Below are positions 1 to 8,978 of a stretch of DNA of 64,000 bases, one piece after another; position 1 is the stretch's first letter, and each line of letters begins with the position of its first letter. The position numbers and the translations under genes were made by a program. The notes beneath the pieces are model-generated. The model was not told where the DNA came from. It ran no database searches and saw only the letters and a list, made by a program, of their open reading frames with translations. Location of the stretch: assembly GCF_002909485.1 (NCBI RefSeq), contig NZ_PPXG01000004.1, forward strand, positions 186,001-250,000, in the 5' to 3' direction. The stretch comes from Stutzerimonas stutzeri. Its GTDB lineage: Bacteria; Pseudomonadota; Gammaproteobacteria; Pseudomonadales; Pseudomonadaceae.

Positions 1-1184
1 GCGGTCAGCCCGCGTAGGCTCGCCTCTGAATCCAGGAGAAACTGACCGGACGCCACGACCTTCTGACCGGCTTCCAGCCCTTCAAGCACCTCTGTCTGGT
101 CATCGAATTCCCGGCCTGTGCGAACCTCAATCGGGCGGTAACGGCCTTGATCCTCGGCCAGCATCACCAATGCGCGCCGACCGGTGCGAATGACCGCCTC
201 GGACGGGATGACCAAGACATCTTCGACGTTGCGACTCAACGTCACCTCGGCCGTCATGCCGGGACGAAGCCGTTGTTGCGGATTAGGCAGTTCAACCCGG
301 ACGCGCACAGTACGGCTATCCAAGTTGGCTTGTGGTAGTACGGCCTGGATCGTCCCTTCCAGAACTTCACCTGCAAAGGCCGGGAGGCGCGCGTTGACCA
401 GCTGCCCAGGCGCCACATTTGCAACCTGCGCCTCAGGCACCGCAACCTCTAACCATACCTTTTCCAGCCCATTAACACGTGCCAGAGACGCACCAGTGGA
501 TACGGTCATGCCCTCGCGAACGTCGAGGCTGTTCAGCACGCCGCCTATTGGACTCCTCACTGTCCAAACAGGGCGCGCTTTACCAGTTCGTTCTAGCTGC
601 ACTATGACTTCTGGCGGCATGCCAGCAAGGCGCAACCGCTGGCGAGCCGCTGCGAGCAGCTGGGGTTCGCCAATCCCTTTGAGCGCCAGGTACTCTTCCT
701 GTGCGGCAACCCATTCGGGAACCAGCAGATCGGCTAACGGCGCGCCTTTTTCGATGACATCCTCCGGTGCTCGGTCGTAAACGCGCTCGACAAAGCCACC
801 GGCACGCGCCTGCACAACCGCCACGTCTCGCTCGTCGAACATCAATGCGCCTGTCGCTTCGAGCGACTGGCTGATCGATTCACGCGTTACGGTTGCAAAG
901 CGCACGCCGAGATTCTGCGTCACGCTCGGGTCGATACTGATCGATGCCCCGTCGCTTCCCTCATCTGCATAGCGTGGAATCAATTCCATATCCATGAATG
1001 GCGACTTGCCCGGCTTATCGAACTTTTGCTGGGGGACCATAGGGTCATACCAATAGAGCACTTCCTTGTCTTCTTCTGCAGGCGATTGTCCGAAGGCTGC
1101 GGTAGGCAGACCGATTAGCGCTGCAGCGCTAATCATCAGAGGCAGACTGAAGGCGAGTACCAGCCGCTTGTGTTGGAATGTCAT
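1..1184 (-). CDS. cusB: CusB-type periplasmic adaptor of a Cu/Ag RND efflux pump (3' end outside window)
   Basis: Membrane-fusion protein that would link the CusC outer-membrane channel to a CusA RND pump and take Cu(I)/Ag(I) from the periplasm. The reading frame is open from the ATG at 1184 to the left edge, so the C-terminus and stop are missing. It begins with a signal-like hydrophobic stretch ending in AAFG, followed by the CusB N-terminal metal-binding segment (YWYDPM...KPGKSPFMDM) rich in Met, then lipoyl/barrel-sandwich and beta-barrel segments (VWTVRSPIGGVL, RPGMTAEV). The ATG overlaps the cusC stop by 4 bp, showing translational coupling. cusA is expected just outside the window. The family call is confident; Cu versus Ag preference is inferred. 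Confidence 0.9.
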   Translation of the reverse strand, partial: MTFQHKRLVLAFSLPLMISAAALIGLPTAAFGQSPAEEDKEVLYWYDPMVPQQKFDKPGKSPFMDMELIPRYADEGSDGASISIDPSVTQNLGVRFATVTRESISQSLEATGALMFDERDVAVVQARAGGFVERVYDRAPEDVIEKGAPLADLLVPEWVAAQEEYLALKGIGEPQLLAAARQRLRLAGMPPEVIVQLERTGKARPVWTVRSPIGGVLNSLDVREGMTVSTGASLARVNGLEKVWLEVAVPEAQVANVAPGQLVNARLPAFAGEVLEGTIQAVLPQANLDSRTVRVRVELPNPQQRLRPGMTAEVTLSRNVEDVLVIPSEAVIRTGRRALVMLAEDQGRYRPIEVRTGREFDDQTEVLEGLEAGQKVVASGQFLLDSEASLRGLT

Positions 1185-2434
1185 GGTCGGGTATCTCCAA
1201 AGGCGAAATGCAGGCGGGCATTGCTCAACGATCGATCGCGGGCGACGTCAATACGCCGTAGCCGGGTCTCCACAAGCTGTCGTCGCGCTTCGATCACAGC
1301 GGTCAGCTCACCGCTTCCGGAGCGGTAATCGGCCATGGCAAGGCGGACCTTCTCTTCAGCGAGGGGTAGTAAGGTTTTGTCGAGGCGGATGAGTGCGCGG
1401 TCCAGACGCTGATACTCAGCGAGGTCAGTACTCAGCTCTTGGTTGTACAGGCGCAAGGTCGCTTGGCGCTGAGCCTCGATCTGGGCAAGGCGAGCTCGTT
1501 CGGCCGCGATCTTCGGATCCTGCCGAGAGCTGGTAAACAGCGGCAGGTCGAAGCTGACGCTGAGGTTCACCATGTCGCCGTACTCACGGCCACGTCGCAG
1601 GTAGTCGATCCCCCAACTCCAATCCGGTGTTTTCTCTGCGATGGCCTGGTGAACCTTTGCCTCCGCTTCACGAGTCATCGGGTCGAAGGCGAGTAACGCC
1701 GGGTGCCGGTTCAGGTTGTGCTGATAGTTATCAACGGCGGCAAGCCATTGCGGCCAGTCACCTGTAAGCGGCTGGCCTGCTAGCTCGCCTATCCAGCGCC
1801 GGAGGCCGGCCCGCGCAACAGCCTGGTTACGCAGCAGCTCATCCTCTTGTTCAGCCAGCAATGCTGCCTCTTGCCTCGGAAGTACGCTGTCTGCGGTTTG
1901 TCCGCTGCCGCCAGCAATGCGGGCCTGAACAGCCCGCGAAAGGAGCTGATTCTCGCTGTAAAGCTGCTTGAAAAGGCTTAGCTTCTGCTCGACCGCGAAG
2001 CTAGCGATCCATGCCTCGGCGGTTGCTTGGCGCACACCGAGACGTTCAACCGTTTGCTGGGCGTTTGCGAGCGCAACACTAGCCTGCGCGGCCTCGACAC
2101 GAGCGCGCCTTTTCGCTCGGTTTGGCACATCTTGCATGACCCCAACCATTTGCATGGTCATGGCCTCTTGCTCCAACTGCCAGCGAGCGTCACCTTCGAT
2201 GGGCACGCTTTGCAGTCCAAGCTTAAGTTTAGGGTCAGGAAGCTCGCCGGCAGGGATTGCAGCGCTGCGTGCGGCCACCAGGTTGGCGGCTTGCGCATGC
2301 AGCGAAGGCGCGTCTTGCTCGGCCACGCTCAGAGCTTGTTCTAAGGTCAAAGCGGACGCTAACCCTGGAAACGAGAGCGCGCCCATGATCAAGGCGGCCA
2401 CGTACGGCGGCGCCCAATAAATACGGGGTTTCAT
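1181..2434 (-). CDS. cusC: TolC-family outer-membrane factor of the Cus-type efflux system
   Basis: 417 aa outer-membrane channel expected to form the exit duct of a CusCBA complex. The N-terminus has a hydrophobic export signal (about residues 10-28, ending in ASALT), then LTLEQALSVAEQDAPSLHAQ, the typical start of the first TolC repeat, and long alpha-helical stretches rich in Ala, Gln, Arg and Glu. No lipobox cysteine is visible, unlike E. coli CusC. The stop overlaps the cusB start (ATGA). Its start lies about 90 bp after the small exported protein gene, so it is probably in one transcript with that gene and the P-type ATPase. Confidence 0.85.
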   Translation of the reverse strand: MKPRIYWAPPYVAALIMGALSFPGLASALTLEQALSVAEQDAPSLHAQAANLVAARSAAIPAGELPDPKLKLGLQSVPIEGDARWQLEQEAMTMQMVGVMQDVPNRAKRRARVEAAQASVALANAQQTVERLGVRQATAEAWIASFAVEQKLSLFKQLYSENQLLSRAVQARIAGGSGQTADSVLPRQEAALLAEQEDELLRNQAVARAGLRRWIGELAGQPLTGDWPQWLAAVDNYQHNLNRHPALLAFDPMTREAEAKVHQAIAEKTPDWSWGIDYLRRGREYGDMVNLSVSFDLPLFTSSRQDPKIAAERARLAQIEAQRQATLRLYNQELSTDLAEYQRLDRALIRLDKTLLPLAEEKVRLAMADYRSGSGELTAVIEARRQLVETRLRRIDVARDRSLSNARLHFAFGDTRP

Positions 2435-2526
2435 TTGCGAAGGATTCCTGATCTTTCATGCGAGCCAAAGGCGCGCAGTAGCCGGCCCGAATGCTCACTC
2501 GGGCGGTTCCTATAATTTGATCGGAA

Positions 2527-2907
2527 TTAGACGCGGGGTGGACGCCAGACGGCGTCTAAAAGGCTAGAGGGGATCAGGCCGTTATAGGGAGTGGTCACGG
2601 GTTTAGCAGCAGGCATCAGCTGGGCTTTTATTGAGACAAGCTGAAGGATACTTGCAGTTTTGCATTCTTGGCCCGTCTTGCAGACGGTCGCCGTTCCATG
2701 CTCATTCGCTTCACAGCACTCGTGTTCAGCACCGTCATCGGCGCCAACCATCGAAGCGTGGTCGGTCGTCATGGCGCCCACACCTTCCATATCGGACATC
2801 ATGTGATGCCCGGACGATCCAACCGTCATGAGCATTTCCGCTATCCCATTGATCTGAAGCGCAAGCACTAGCAGCAGGATAAGGAAGGAGCGCATGTAGG
2901 ACGTCAT
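2527..2907 (-). CDS. Small exported Cys/His-rich protein in the copper operon, function unknown
   Basis: 126 aa. An N-terminal hydrophobic segment (residues ~5-25, RSFLILLLVLALQINGIAE) suggests export or anchoring. The mature part has a Met/His cluster (GHHMMSDMEG) and a Cys-rich patch (HECCEANEH...CKTGQEC), a plausible Cu or Ag binding composition. It sits between the P-type ATPase gene and cusC on the same strand. Small proteins of this kind accompany many copper clusters, but I cannot name a family. A second ATG at codon 5 is an alternative start. The metal-binding role is inferred from composition and position only. Confidence 0.65.
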   Translation of the reverse strand: MTSYMRSFLILLLVLALQINGIAEMLMTVGSSGHHMMSDMEGVGAMTTDHASMVGADDGAEHECCEANEHGTATVCKTGQECKTASILQLVSIKAQLMPAAKPVTTPYNGLIPSSLLDAVWRPPRV

Positions 2908-2993
2908 ATTTCCAGCTTACGGGGCAATTCATGAGCAATCAATGAGGCAATCGGTCGCTTCGCAACCGAAGCCTAAGCCTAAGCCGACAGGCT

Positions 2994-5366
2994 TCAAACT
3001 ACACGCGTTTGACGGAGCCGGAGTGCGTTGAACACAACCGATGCTGAGCTGAGGCTCATGGCCAGGGCAGCAATCATCGGAGACAGCAACAGTCCGAAGA
3101 ACGGATAGAGCAGACCTGCGGCAATCGGGATGCTCAACCCGTTGTACATAAAGGCAAACAGAAGGTTCTGACGCATATTGCGAACCGTCGCCACCGAAAG
3201 CGTGCGCGCGCGCAGTATCCCCATCAGGTCACCTTTAACGAGCGTAACTTGGGCGCTGTTCATGGCGACGTCAGTGCCCGTGCCCATCGCTATGCCGACA
3301 TCAGCCCTGGCGAGCGCCGGCGCATCATTTATTCCGTCGCCTGCCATGGCGACTACTTTACCTAGGGCTTGTAGCTTAACCACCAGCGCCTCCTTGTCCT
3401 GCGGCTTCACTTCGCCATGCACCTCATCGAGCGATAGCTCACGAGCCACCGCGCGGGCAGTGGTAAGCCCGTCGCCGGTGGCCATGATGACTTGCACGCC
3501 CTCCGCTTGGAGCCGCGCTACAGCTTCCTTGGAAGTCGGTTTGATTGGGTCCGATACGGCCAGCAAGCCGGCAAGTGCCCCATCAACAGCCAGGTACACA
3601 ATGCTGGTACCGCTCTCGCGCATTTTTTCTGCCTGATATTTCAACGGCTCGACGCTCACACCCGCATCTTCCATAAGCGCGGTGTTGCCTAGCTGTAGCT
3701 GCTTGCCTTCCACCAGACCACGGACTCCGATCCCTGACCCTGACTCGAAGGTCTCTGGCTTCGCCAGCTGGAGACCTTCGCTTCTGGCATGGTCTACGAT
3801 CGCGTGGGCTAGGGGATGCTCACTACCTTGATCCAAGCTGGCAGACAAACGGATGACTTCCTGCGAGTCAAACGGCGTGACGCCTATGGCCCGATCGAAG
3901 ACAGGTCGGCCCTCGGTCAAGGTTCCTGTTTTATCGACAATCAGCGTGTCTACCTTACGGACATTTTCGATGGCGCCTGCGTCTCTGAAAAGCACTCCAC
4001 TTCCAGCCGCTTTGCCTGTGGCAACCATGATCGACATAGGCGTTGCCAGGCCAAGTGCGCAAGGGCAAGCAATGATCAAAACCGCAACTGCATTGATCAG
4101 GCCGAATACCCAGCCCTGGTCAGGCCCGAACAGGCCCCATGCAAAGAATGTCAGCAAGGCGATACCGATGACCGTCAGCACGAAATAACCTGCAACCGTG
4201 TCTGCCATTCGCTGCATGGGTGCTTTGGAGCGTTGTGCATTCGCAACCATCTGGACGATTTGTGAAAGCATAGTCCCGGAGCCAACCCTGGTGGCTCGCA
4301 TGACAAGCGAGCCGCTCGTGTTCATCGTCGCGCCGATAAGCGAATCGCCTGTCCGCTTCGTCACCGGAACCGGCTCGCCCGTTAGCATGGATTCATCGAC
4401 GGCGCTCTCGCCCTCCAATACCTCTCCATCAACGGGTACCTTTTCACCAGGACGAACGCGCAGATGGTCGCCCTCATGAACATGTGTGAGCGGGATGTCC
4501 TCCTCTGAACCATCTTTGGCGATACGGCGAGCGGTTTTAGGTGATAAGCCAAGCAGGGACTTAATTGCCGAGGACGTCTGCGAGCGGGCCTTCAATTCCA
4601 GCAACTGGCCCAGCAGAGTCAATGAAATGATCACCGCGGCGGCTTCGTAATAAACGCCTATCCGGCCGCCTACTGTGAATGACTCTGGAAACATGCTCGG
4701 TAAGAGGGTTGCTACGACGCTGTAAATATAGGCAGCCCCCGTGCCAAGCCCGATCAAGGTCCACATGTTTGGGCTGCGATGTTTGACCGAGGCGAGACCG
4801 CGCGCGAAAAATGGCCAGCCTGCCCACAAGACAACCGGGGTCGTGAGGGCCAGTTCAACCCAGTTCTGGCTAGCCCCGTGAAACAGCGGTATCGCATGTC
4901 CCGCCATTGCCAACAGGGTTACTGCTACGGTCAGGGGCAGAGACCACCAGAATCGCTTCGAGAAGTCCTTGAGTTCGGGATTCTCCTCCTCGTCGAGTTC
5001 AGGGATCAGAGGTTCCAATGACATCCCACAGATAGGGCAATCACCTGGACCCATTTGGCGGATCTCAGGGTGCATCGGGCAGGTGTACTCTGTCGTTGCA
5101 TCACCGGCGGGTGGTTTCTGTGCGGGTGGGGTAGATGCCCGAGAGGAGGTTCCATGAGCCTGCGGTGCAGCGAGATATCGAGCAGGGTCGGAACGAAACT
5201 TGGTCTGGCAACCCTGGCTGCAGAAGCGGTAAGTGCTTCCCTGATAATGCTCTTGATGCTCGCTATCCTCTTCCACCTTCATCCCGCAGACGGGGTCTGT
5301 GAGTGCTGCAGTACCTTTCGTTTGGTCGGGCTGGTGATGGCACTGCTGAGAGGACATACGGGGCAC
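2994..5366 (-). CDS. copA: Heavy-metal P1B-type ATPase (Cu/Ag exporter) with YHS and metal-binding N-terminal domains
   Basis: 790 aa ATP-driven inner-membrane exporter. Domains in order: YHS domain (about residues 24-64, DPVCGMKV...YRFCSQGCQ), CxxC-type heavy-metal-binding domain (94-119, YTCPMHPEI...[11 protein letters not shown]), eight predicted membrane segments, actuator TGE (about 329-331), ion-binding CPC (434-436), phosphorylation site DKTGT (479-483), SEHPLA, and [10 protein letters not shown]. All catalytic motifs are intact. The YHS plus HMBD architecture resembles SilP/CopF-like ATPases rather than HMA-domain CopA. It is the first gene of the minus-strand copper operon, preceded by a cop-box-like site. 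Cu(I)/Ag(I) is inferred from CPC and the cus neighbours; the gene symbol is generic. Confidence 0.92.
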   Translation of the reverse strand: MPRMSSQQCHHQPDQTKGTAALTDPVCGMKVEEDSEHQEHYQGSTYRFCSQGCQTKFRSDPARYLAAPQAHGTSSRASTPPAQKPPAGDATTEYTCPMHPEIRQMGPGDCPICGMSLEPLIPELDEEENPELKDFSKRFWWSLPLTVAVTLLAMAGHAIPLFHGASQNWVELALTTPVVLWAGWPFFARGLASVKHRSPNMWTLIGLGTGAAYIYSVVATLLPSMFPESFTVGGRIGVYYEAAAVIISLTLLGQLLELKARSQTSSAIKSLLGLSPKTARRIAKDGSEEDIPLTHVHEGDHLRVRPGEKVPVDGEVLEGESAVDESMLTGEPVPVTKRTGDSLIGATMNTSGSLVMRATRVGSGTMLSQIVQMVANAQRSKAPMQRMADTVAGYFVLTVIGIALLTFFAWGLFGPDQGWVFGLINAVAVLIIACPCALGLATPMSIMVATGKAAGSGVLFRDAGAIENVRKVDTLIVDKTGTLTEGRPVFDRAIGVTPFDSQEVIRLSASLDQGSEHPLAHAIVDHARSEGLQLAKPETFESGSGIGVRGLVEGKQLQLGNTALMEDAGVSVEPLKYQAEKMRESGTSIVYLAVDGALAGLLAVSDPIKPTSKEAVARLQAEGVQVIMATGDGLTTARAVARELSLDEVHGEVKPQDKEALVVKLQALGKVVAMAGDGINDAPALARADVGIAMGTGTDVAMNSAQVTLVKGDLMGILRARTLSVATVRNMRQNLLFAFMYNGLSIPIAAGLLYPFFGLLLSPMIAALAMSLSSASVVFNALRLRQTRVV

Positions 5367-5484
5367 CTTATGGATTGGTTAGCGACGAACTTGGCCTATT
5401 GCAGGGACATTTGCGGTTTTTCAATGCTTGCAGCGTCTGACAGCCAATATATGCAAAGCGTCCTGACCAAAGGCTGAAGTAACC

Positions 5485-5499
5485 ATTACATTTCTGTCA
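5485..5499 (-). promoter_or_regulatory. cop box (CopR-type response-regulator site) upstream of the P-type ATPase operon
   Basis: Read on the minus strand the site is TGACAGAAATGTAAT, matching the Pseudomonas cop-box consensus TGACANNANTGTNAT at every fixed position. It lies about 120 bp upstream of the P-type ATPase start and points toward it. The window also carries a CopR/CzcR-like regulator (12578-13252) that could bind it. Confidence 0.7.
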
Positions 5500-5833
5500 G
5501 GTTCTCTGGTATGTCAGGTCGTATGTATGTTGAAGCGAGCTGCTGGAAAAGTAGCTCGCGCAGATACCGCCTGCTGGCCTAGCCTATGCCTCCATTGTTC
5601 GATGCTCGGCCGCTTCATTTTGATGAATACCGAACCGTGCAAAAGCCTAAGCGCAGGTACTCTGCTTTTGAATACGCCTTTGGCAGAGTGGGATACGCCG
5701 TACGCTCTAATGAAGCCATAGGAACTCCTTTTCTGAGGAGTCAGAAAAGATAGTCCACGATCAGAGGCTGTGCGGTCGATTTGGTAAATTCTCTTGGCAT
5801 CAACACGTTACGTGCGAAGTGAGTGAATTTTAC
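5500..5833. other. Gene-free spacer between copper operon and integrase remnant
   Basis: I see no convincing gene. The only structure noted is a small dyad at 5729-5748 (TTTTCTGA, 4-nt loop GGAG, TCAGAAAA), without a clear T-tract on either strand. Short open frames here have no recognisable product. Confidence 0.4.
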
Positions 5834-5956
5834 TTATATCTCGGCATGACCCCTTACTCGGATCGCCCAGATATCTCTCAGTCGGAGCGGGATTTTCTGC
5901 CCGACCAATTTCCCTTTGTTCCAGGGCTGACGGCTCCAGGTAGCGATGATGTTCAT
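5834..5956 (-). pseudogene. N-terminal fragment of a tyrosine-type phage integrase
   Basis: A 40-codon frame starting ATG at 5956 and ending TAA at 5834. It contains PWNKGKLVGQK and LRLRDIWAIRVR, the start of the common Pseudomonas integrase family that continues into arm- and core-binding domains. Homology stops after IRVR (about 5853) and the frame ends six codons later. A good Shine-Dalgarno (GGAGGACTTGCC before ATG) is kept, and GTCCTCC (5962-5968) pairs with GGAGGAC (5976-5982), which would sequester it in a hairpin. The matching C-terminal domain lies at higher coordinates (7815-8111) on the same strand, the wrong order for one interrupted gene, so two integrase copies are likely involved. 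Confidence 0.7.
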
Positions 5957-6005
5957 GGCAAGTCCTCCACGTGTGGGAGGACAAGGATGGCTAGCCAGAG
6001 CAATG

Positions 6006-6020
6006 GTCGCTAACCGGCCA
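6006..6020. repeat. Left arm of a 15-bp perfect inverted repeat flanking a two-gene segment
   Basis: GTCGCTAACCGGCCA at 6006-6020 is the exact reverse complement of 7771-7785. The pair brackets about 1.75 kb holding the HEPN-like gene and the 147-aa gene. The left arm lies just upstream of the integrase N-terminal fragment and the right arm just downstream of the integrase C-terminal fragment. Confidence 0.8.
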
Positions 6021-6154
6021 GAAGCTGACGTTCAAATTCGTCTAATAATTGCGTGTCAGTCATTACCGCCGGGCTGCGCCGGCAGATGGTTTGCGTGGCT
6101 AGGTGTTGTCAGGTAGGTTCGATCGAATCAGTGGGTCGAATAACAAGGGCAGCT

Positions 6155-7201
6155 ATGGACTTCGCTAAGGCTTACAAGCAGTGCAGAAAATCGATGGCGC
6201 TGGGGCGAGGAATAAAAGCAGTAGAAGCTTGCTTACATCGAGGGAAGCATGAGTTTGATAGTTTGCAGGAAGCGAAGCTGAGCTGTTTTCGGGATATTCG
6301 CGGATATAAAATTGTTTCATCTGGTGAGTGTGCATTTTTTCCAAGAGATCTTTCGGAAATCAAAGTGGGCTCTGGGCTAGCTTGGTACAGAGATACGTTT
6401 GCGACTACTGAGATAGTACTCCCCCCATATCATAGCTTTGGATTTCTATCTGAATACGGCGGAAAAATCTCGAAAAGCAACAGTGAAGAGGAAAGGTACG
6501 CTCACGCGAATAATATGCTGTTGGAAATGTACACGCCCCCACGAATGGCCGACCTGATTTGTGGGGCATGGTCTCAGCGCATCACTTTTGCTCAGTATCA
6601 AGAACAGCTGATTGAGGCTGTAAAGGCATACTGTCTGGGTCTGTACGGCGTGGCAATTGTTGGAATTCTGCCTTGCATAGAAGGGTTCCTAAGAGAGCTT
6701 GGAAAGCACGTCTCTCTTCCAGTTAAGGATGCCGTGAATATAGAGACGCTTCTAAAGGTTTTTCATCGAATAAAGCAAGGTGAGTTGAAACGACTGGTCG
6801 CAGGTTATGATTGGTATCCAGACAAGGAATTAACGATAAACTATTTAAGTCGATATCATGAGCGAGTGCAGATGCTGGAGAGCATGGAAATGTACTTCCG
6901 TGGGTGTTTTTACGGTCATACAGAGTCGTTACCATCGCACTTTGTTTTAAATCGGCATGGGATTGCGCATGGATTCTTTAAAGGCTACGCAACACCGAGT
7001 AATTTCTTGCGGCTTTTTAATTTAATTAGCTTATTGTCGTTTGCAGCCATTCTTGTCGAAGGGCGCGGTAGCATGTTACAGCCGGGAGTTACCACTGATT
7101 CCGAAGCATTGGCATTGAATTTTACTAAATGCCTATTATCCCGACGATACGTTCAGCCGAATGCTCAATCGATTCTTCCATCCCCTATTATTTTGGGCTA
7201 G
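6155..7201 (+). CDS. Hypothetical protein with HEPN-like RX4H motif, possible defence/RNase gene
   Basis: 348 aa from the ATG at 6155 (MDFAKAYKQCRK); the frame is open further upstream to 6053, but the 5' extension looks non-coding and AAGGGC precedes 6155. I do not recognise a named family. The C-terminal third contains LNRHGIAHGF, an R-x4-H motif (about R267/H272) inside predicted helices, as in HEPN-fold ribonucleases and some abortive-infection proteins. The remainder is helical with several Cys and aromatic residues. The gene is clearly AT-richer than its neighbours and uses rarer codons, indicating recent acquisition. It lies inside the 15-bp inverted repeat pair and next to integrase fragments. 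HEPN membership is inferred from the motif only. Confidence 0.6.
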   Translation: MDFAKAYKQCRKSMALGRGIKAVEACLHRGKHEFDSLQEAKLSCFRDIRGYKIVSSGECAFFPRDLSEIKVGSGLAWYRDTFATTEIVLPPYHSFGFLSEYGGKISKSNSEEERYAHANNMLLEMYTPPRMADLICGAWSQRITFAQYQEQLIEAVKAYCLGLYGVAIVGILPCIEGFLRELGKHVSLPVKDAVNIETLLKVFHRIKQGELKRLVAGYDWYPDKELTINYLSRYHERVQMLESMEMYFRGCFYGHTESLPSHFVLNRHGIAHGFFKGYATPSNFLRLFNLISLLSFAAILVEGRGSMLQPGVTTDSEALALNFTKCLLSRRYVQPNAQSILPSPIILG

Positions 7202-7317
7202 CCCTATACTCCACGGCACGCCCGCCGGCCGCGCATCGGGCAAGGATTCGGCCGGGCAAGGTGGTATTCAGATTTGCAGTCAGGTAGCGTCGCGCTCTTC
7301 CAAGGGAGGGGCGAGCG

Positions 7318-7761
7318 ATGTGGACAAAGCATTACCGAGTGATGCGATCTGAGTTGGCCAAGTGCGAAAAAGCCAGGTCCGAACTGGAGAAGATGCACCC
7401 GCCCCACACCGTCCAACCGGAACAGGATGGACAGCTTCAGGACTATATTCAGAAGTCGGACAGTCTGTACGAATGGCGGCTGCTGATCTTGACCGAGTAC
7501 TGGATGATAGAGGCAGACCGCCTCGGTGTCCCACTGCCTGATCGCGATGACAGGACTTTCTGGGGGCGAGTCGAATTTGATAGCGACCCGCGGGAGCCCA
7601 GGTATCTCACAGATGCTGGCATTCGCATTGTCAGGGCAGACATCCGCGAGGAGCGTAGGCAGCGCCGCGAGCCGGTAACCTTCTGGAGTAGCATCATGAT
7701 TGGGGTAGTCGGCGCCCTGACCGGCCTAGCATCTGTCATACCGAACTGGTGGGCAGACTAG
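7318..7761 (+). CDS. Hypothetical protein with C-terminal membrane segment
   Basis: 147 aa, preceded by a strong Shine-Dalgarno (GGAGGGGCG about 7 nt before the ATG). The N-terminal ~50 residues are charged and helical (KCEKARSELEKMH, possible coiled coil). The middle is polar and Asp/Arg-rich. The C-terminus has one likely membrane helix (SSIMIGVVGALTGLASVIP) ending in NWWAD. No family is recognised. It is the second gene in the inverted-repeat-flanked segment, 116 bp after the HEPN-like gene, so the two may be co-acquired. A soluble domain plus a terminal membrane anchor is common in defence effectors, but no function can be claimed. Confidence 0.5.
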   Translation: MWTKHYRVMRSELAKCEKARSELEKMHPPHTVQPEQDGQLQDYIQKSDSLYEWRLLILTEYWMIEADRLGVPLPDRDDRTFWGRVEFDSDPREPRYLTDAGIRIVRADIREERRQRREPVTFWSSIMIGVVGALTGLASVIPNWWAD

Positions 7762-7770
7762 GGCGGCTAT

Positions 7771-7785
7771 TGGCCGGTTAGCGAC
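7771..7785. repeat. Right arm of the 15-bp inverted repeat
   Basis: TGGCCGGTTAGCGAC, the exact reverse complement of 6006-6020. It sits 10 bp after the stop of the 147-aa gene and about 30 bp before the end of the integrase C-terminal fragment. Confidence 0.8.
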
Positions 7786-7814
7786 GGCCTGGCTTCGACC
7801 GTCGCTATGCATGG

Positions 7815-8111
7815 TCAAACCTCGGTCTGTTCCGCCATCTCTAGGGCATCATCGACCTCAATCCCCAGATATCGAACGGTGCTCTCCAGCTTCGTATGGC
7901 CGAGCAACAGTTGAACTGCCCGCAGGTTCTTCGTCCTGCGATAGATCAGCGATGCCTTCGTACGTCTTATTGTGTGAATGCCATACAGGGCTGGATCAGG
8001 GCCAATGGCTTTCACCCAACCTTTGACGATACGAGCGTATTGACGAGTGGATAGATGGTCTGAGATATGCAGCCGGCTCGGAAAAAGGCAATCCTCGCTG
8101 CGGGGCTGGGC
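7815..8111 (-). pseudogene. C-terminal catalytic fragment of a tyrosine-type phage integrase
   Basis: Reading down from about 8111 on the minus strand, the frame gives SEDCLFPSRLH, HLSTRQYARIVKGWV, YGIHTIRRTKASLIYRRT, LLLGHTKLESTVRYLG: the box II H-x-x-R, the GH and the catalytic Tyr of the integrase family. The N-terminal two thirds are missing. Upstream of about 8111 the opposite strand is already the TcmP-like gene, so both genes end at one breakpoint. An internal GTG at 8015 could begin a 66-aa product, but it would not be an active recombinase. Confidence 0.8.
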
Positions 8112-8921
8112 ATGATGTATGGCGATGTGCCGTTCCCTAAGATCAAATGGATTTTCCAGAATCTCAACAAAGCCGAGGTCCTGCTGACCTTCAATGTCGA
8201 TTTTTTGGTTACGTATCTAGCCGACCGCCAAGCGAACCGGAAAGCCATTGCAAATATCGGCTTGGATCAGCATGTGCCATGGGACATGCTTAAACAGCTG
8301 AAGGCGCATCAGCCACGGAGCTGGCAATACCTGATCCAGCGCTATCTGTCCGAGGGGATCAAGCAGGAAAGCGGTGCCCAGTACATGACCGTCTTCTTCA
8401 TTCGTCCGGCCGGCAGCAACCCGATGGCCTATTGGTTTATCCATCTGGCGAACAACTACCGCGCTAACGATGTGATGAAGAAGATCCACTGGAAATACGG
8501 CAACAACTTTTCCCATATGCTGTCGCCTTCCAGCTTTTTCAGCTACGACGCCAATCGGGATATCGCCGTGACAGGTCAGCACGATTTGCTGTTGGATGAG
8601 CATTATTTCGACGATGCTACCAATGACCGCATCCGAGGAGAACTTTCGGAGCTCTTGCCCAAACAGGTCTACGAGGTAGAACGGCAACCTTTTTTGGGCC
8701 TGATGAGCGGATTGACCAACTACACCATGGCTGACGAGCTTCGCGTAAAGCAGGCACTCGACATTGCTGTCGCGACCGGTGATCTGCTGGCGGTCGACAA
8801 GAACGGCAAAACAAGGCGTCGAAAAGGCACAAGCATCAAGTCGACAGATATCCTGATAGCGCCCCCGCAAAGACCCATCTTCTTCGTGCCACCTCTGAAG
8901 AAATCCAGTTCAGAAAACTGA
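8112..8921 (+). pseudogene. tcmP: 5'-truncated three-Cys-motif partner (TcmP-like) protein
   Basis: From 8112 the frame reads MMYGDVPFPKIKWIFQ then KAEVLLTFNVDFLVTYL, matching the mid-region of TcmP proteins (usually paired with a phage Gp37/Gp68-like three-Cys protein). The N-terminal part and the usual partner gene are absent. The frame is open from an ATG at 8067, but residues 1-15 of that version are antisense to integrase sequence, so they are not TcmP. The remaining ~270 codons are uninterrupted and could be expressed from the ATG at 8112. TcmP function is poorly known. The family call rests on remembered motif patterns and is moderately confident. Confidence 0.6.
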
Positions 8922-8978
8922 GAGGGGCGGCATCGCTCTTCGGGTGGGCGGTTCGCCTCCAACGGTAGAGGTACCGGC

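Noticed and set aside
184..780. Plus-strand 198-codon open frame
   Set aside because: It is antisense to cusB, which has clear adaptor motifs on the minus strand.
5527..5721. 64-codon plus-strand frame upstream of the copper operon
   Set aside because: No ribosome-binding site, domain or plausible composition.
8067..8111. Start of the TcmP-like frame at the ATG 8067
   Set aside because: These 15 codons are antisense to conserved integrase residues, so they are not part of the TcmP family sequence.
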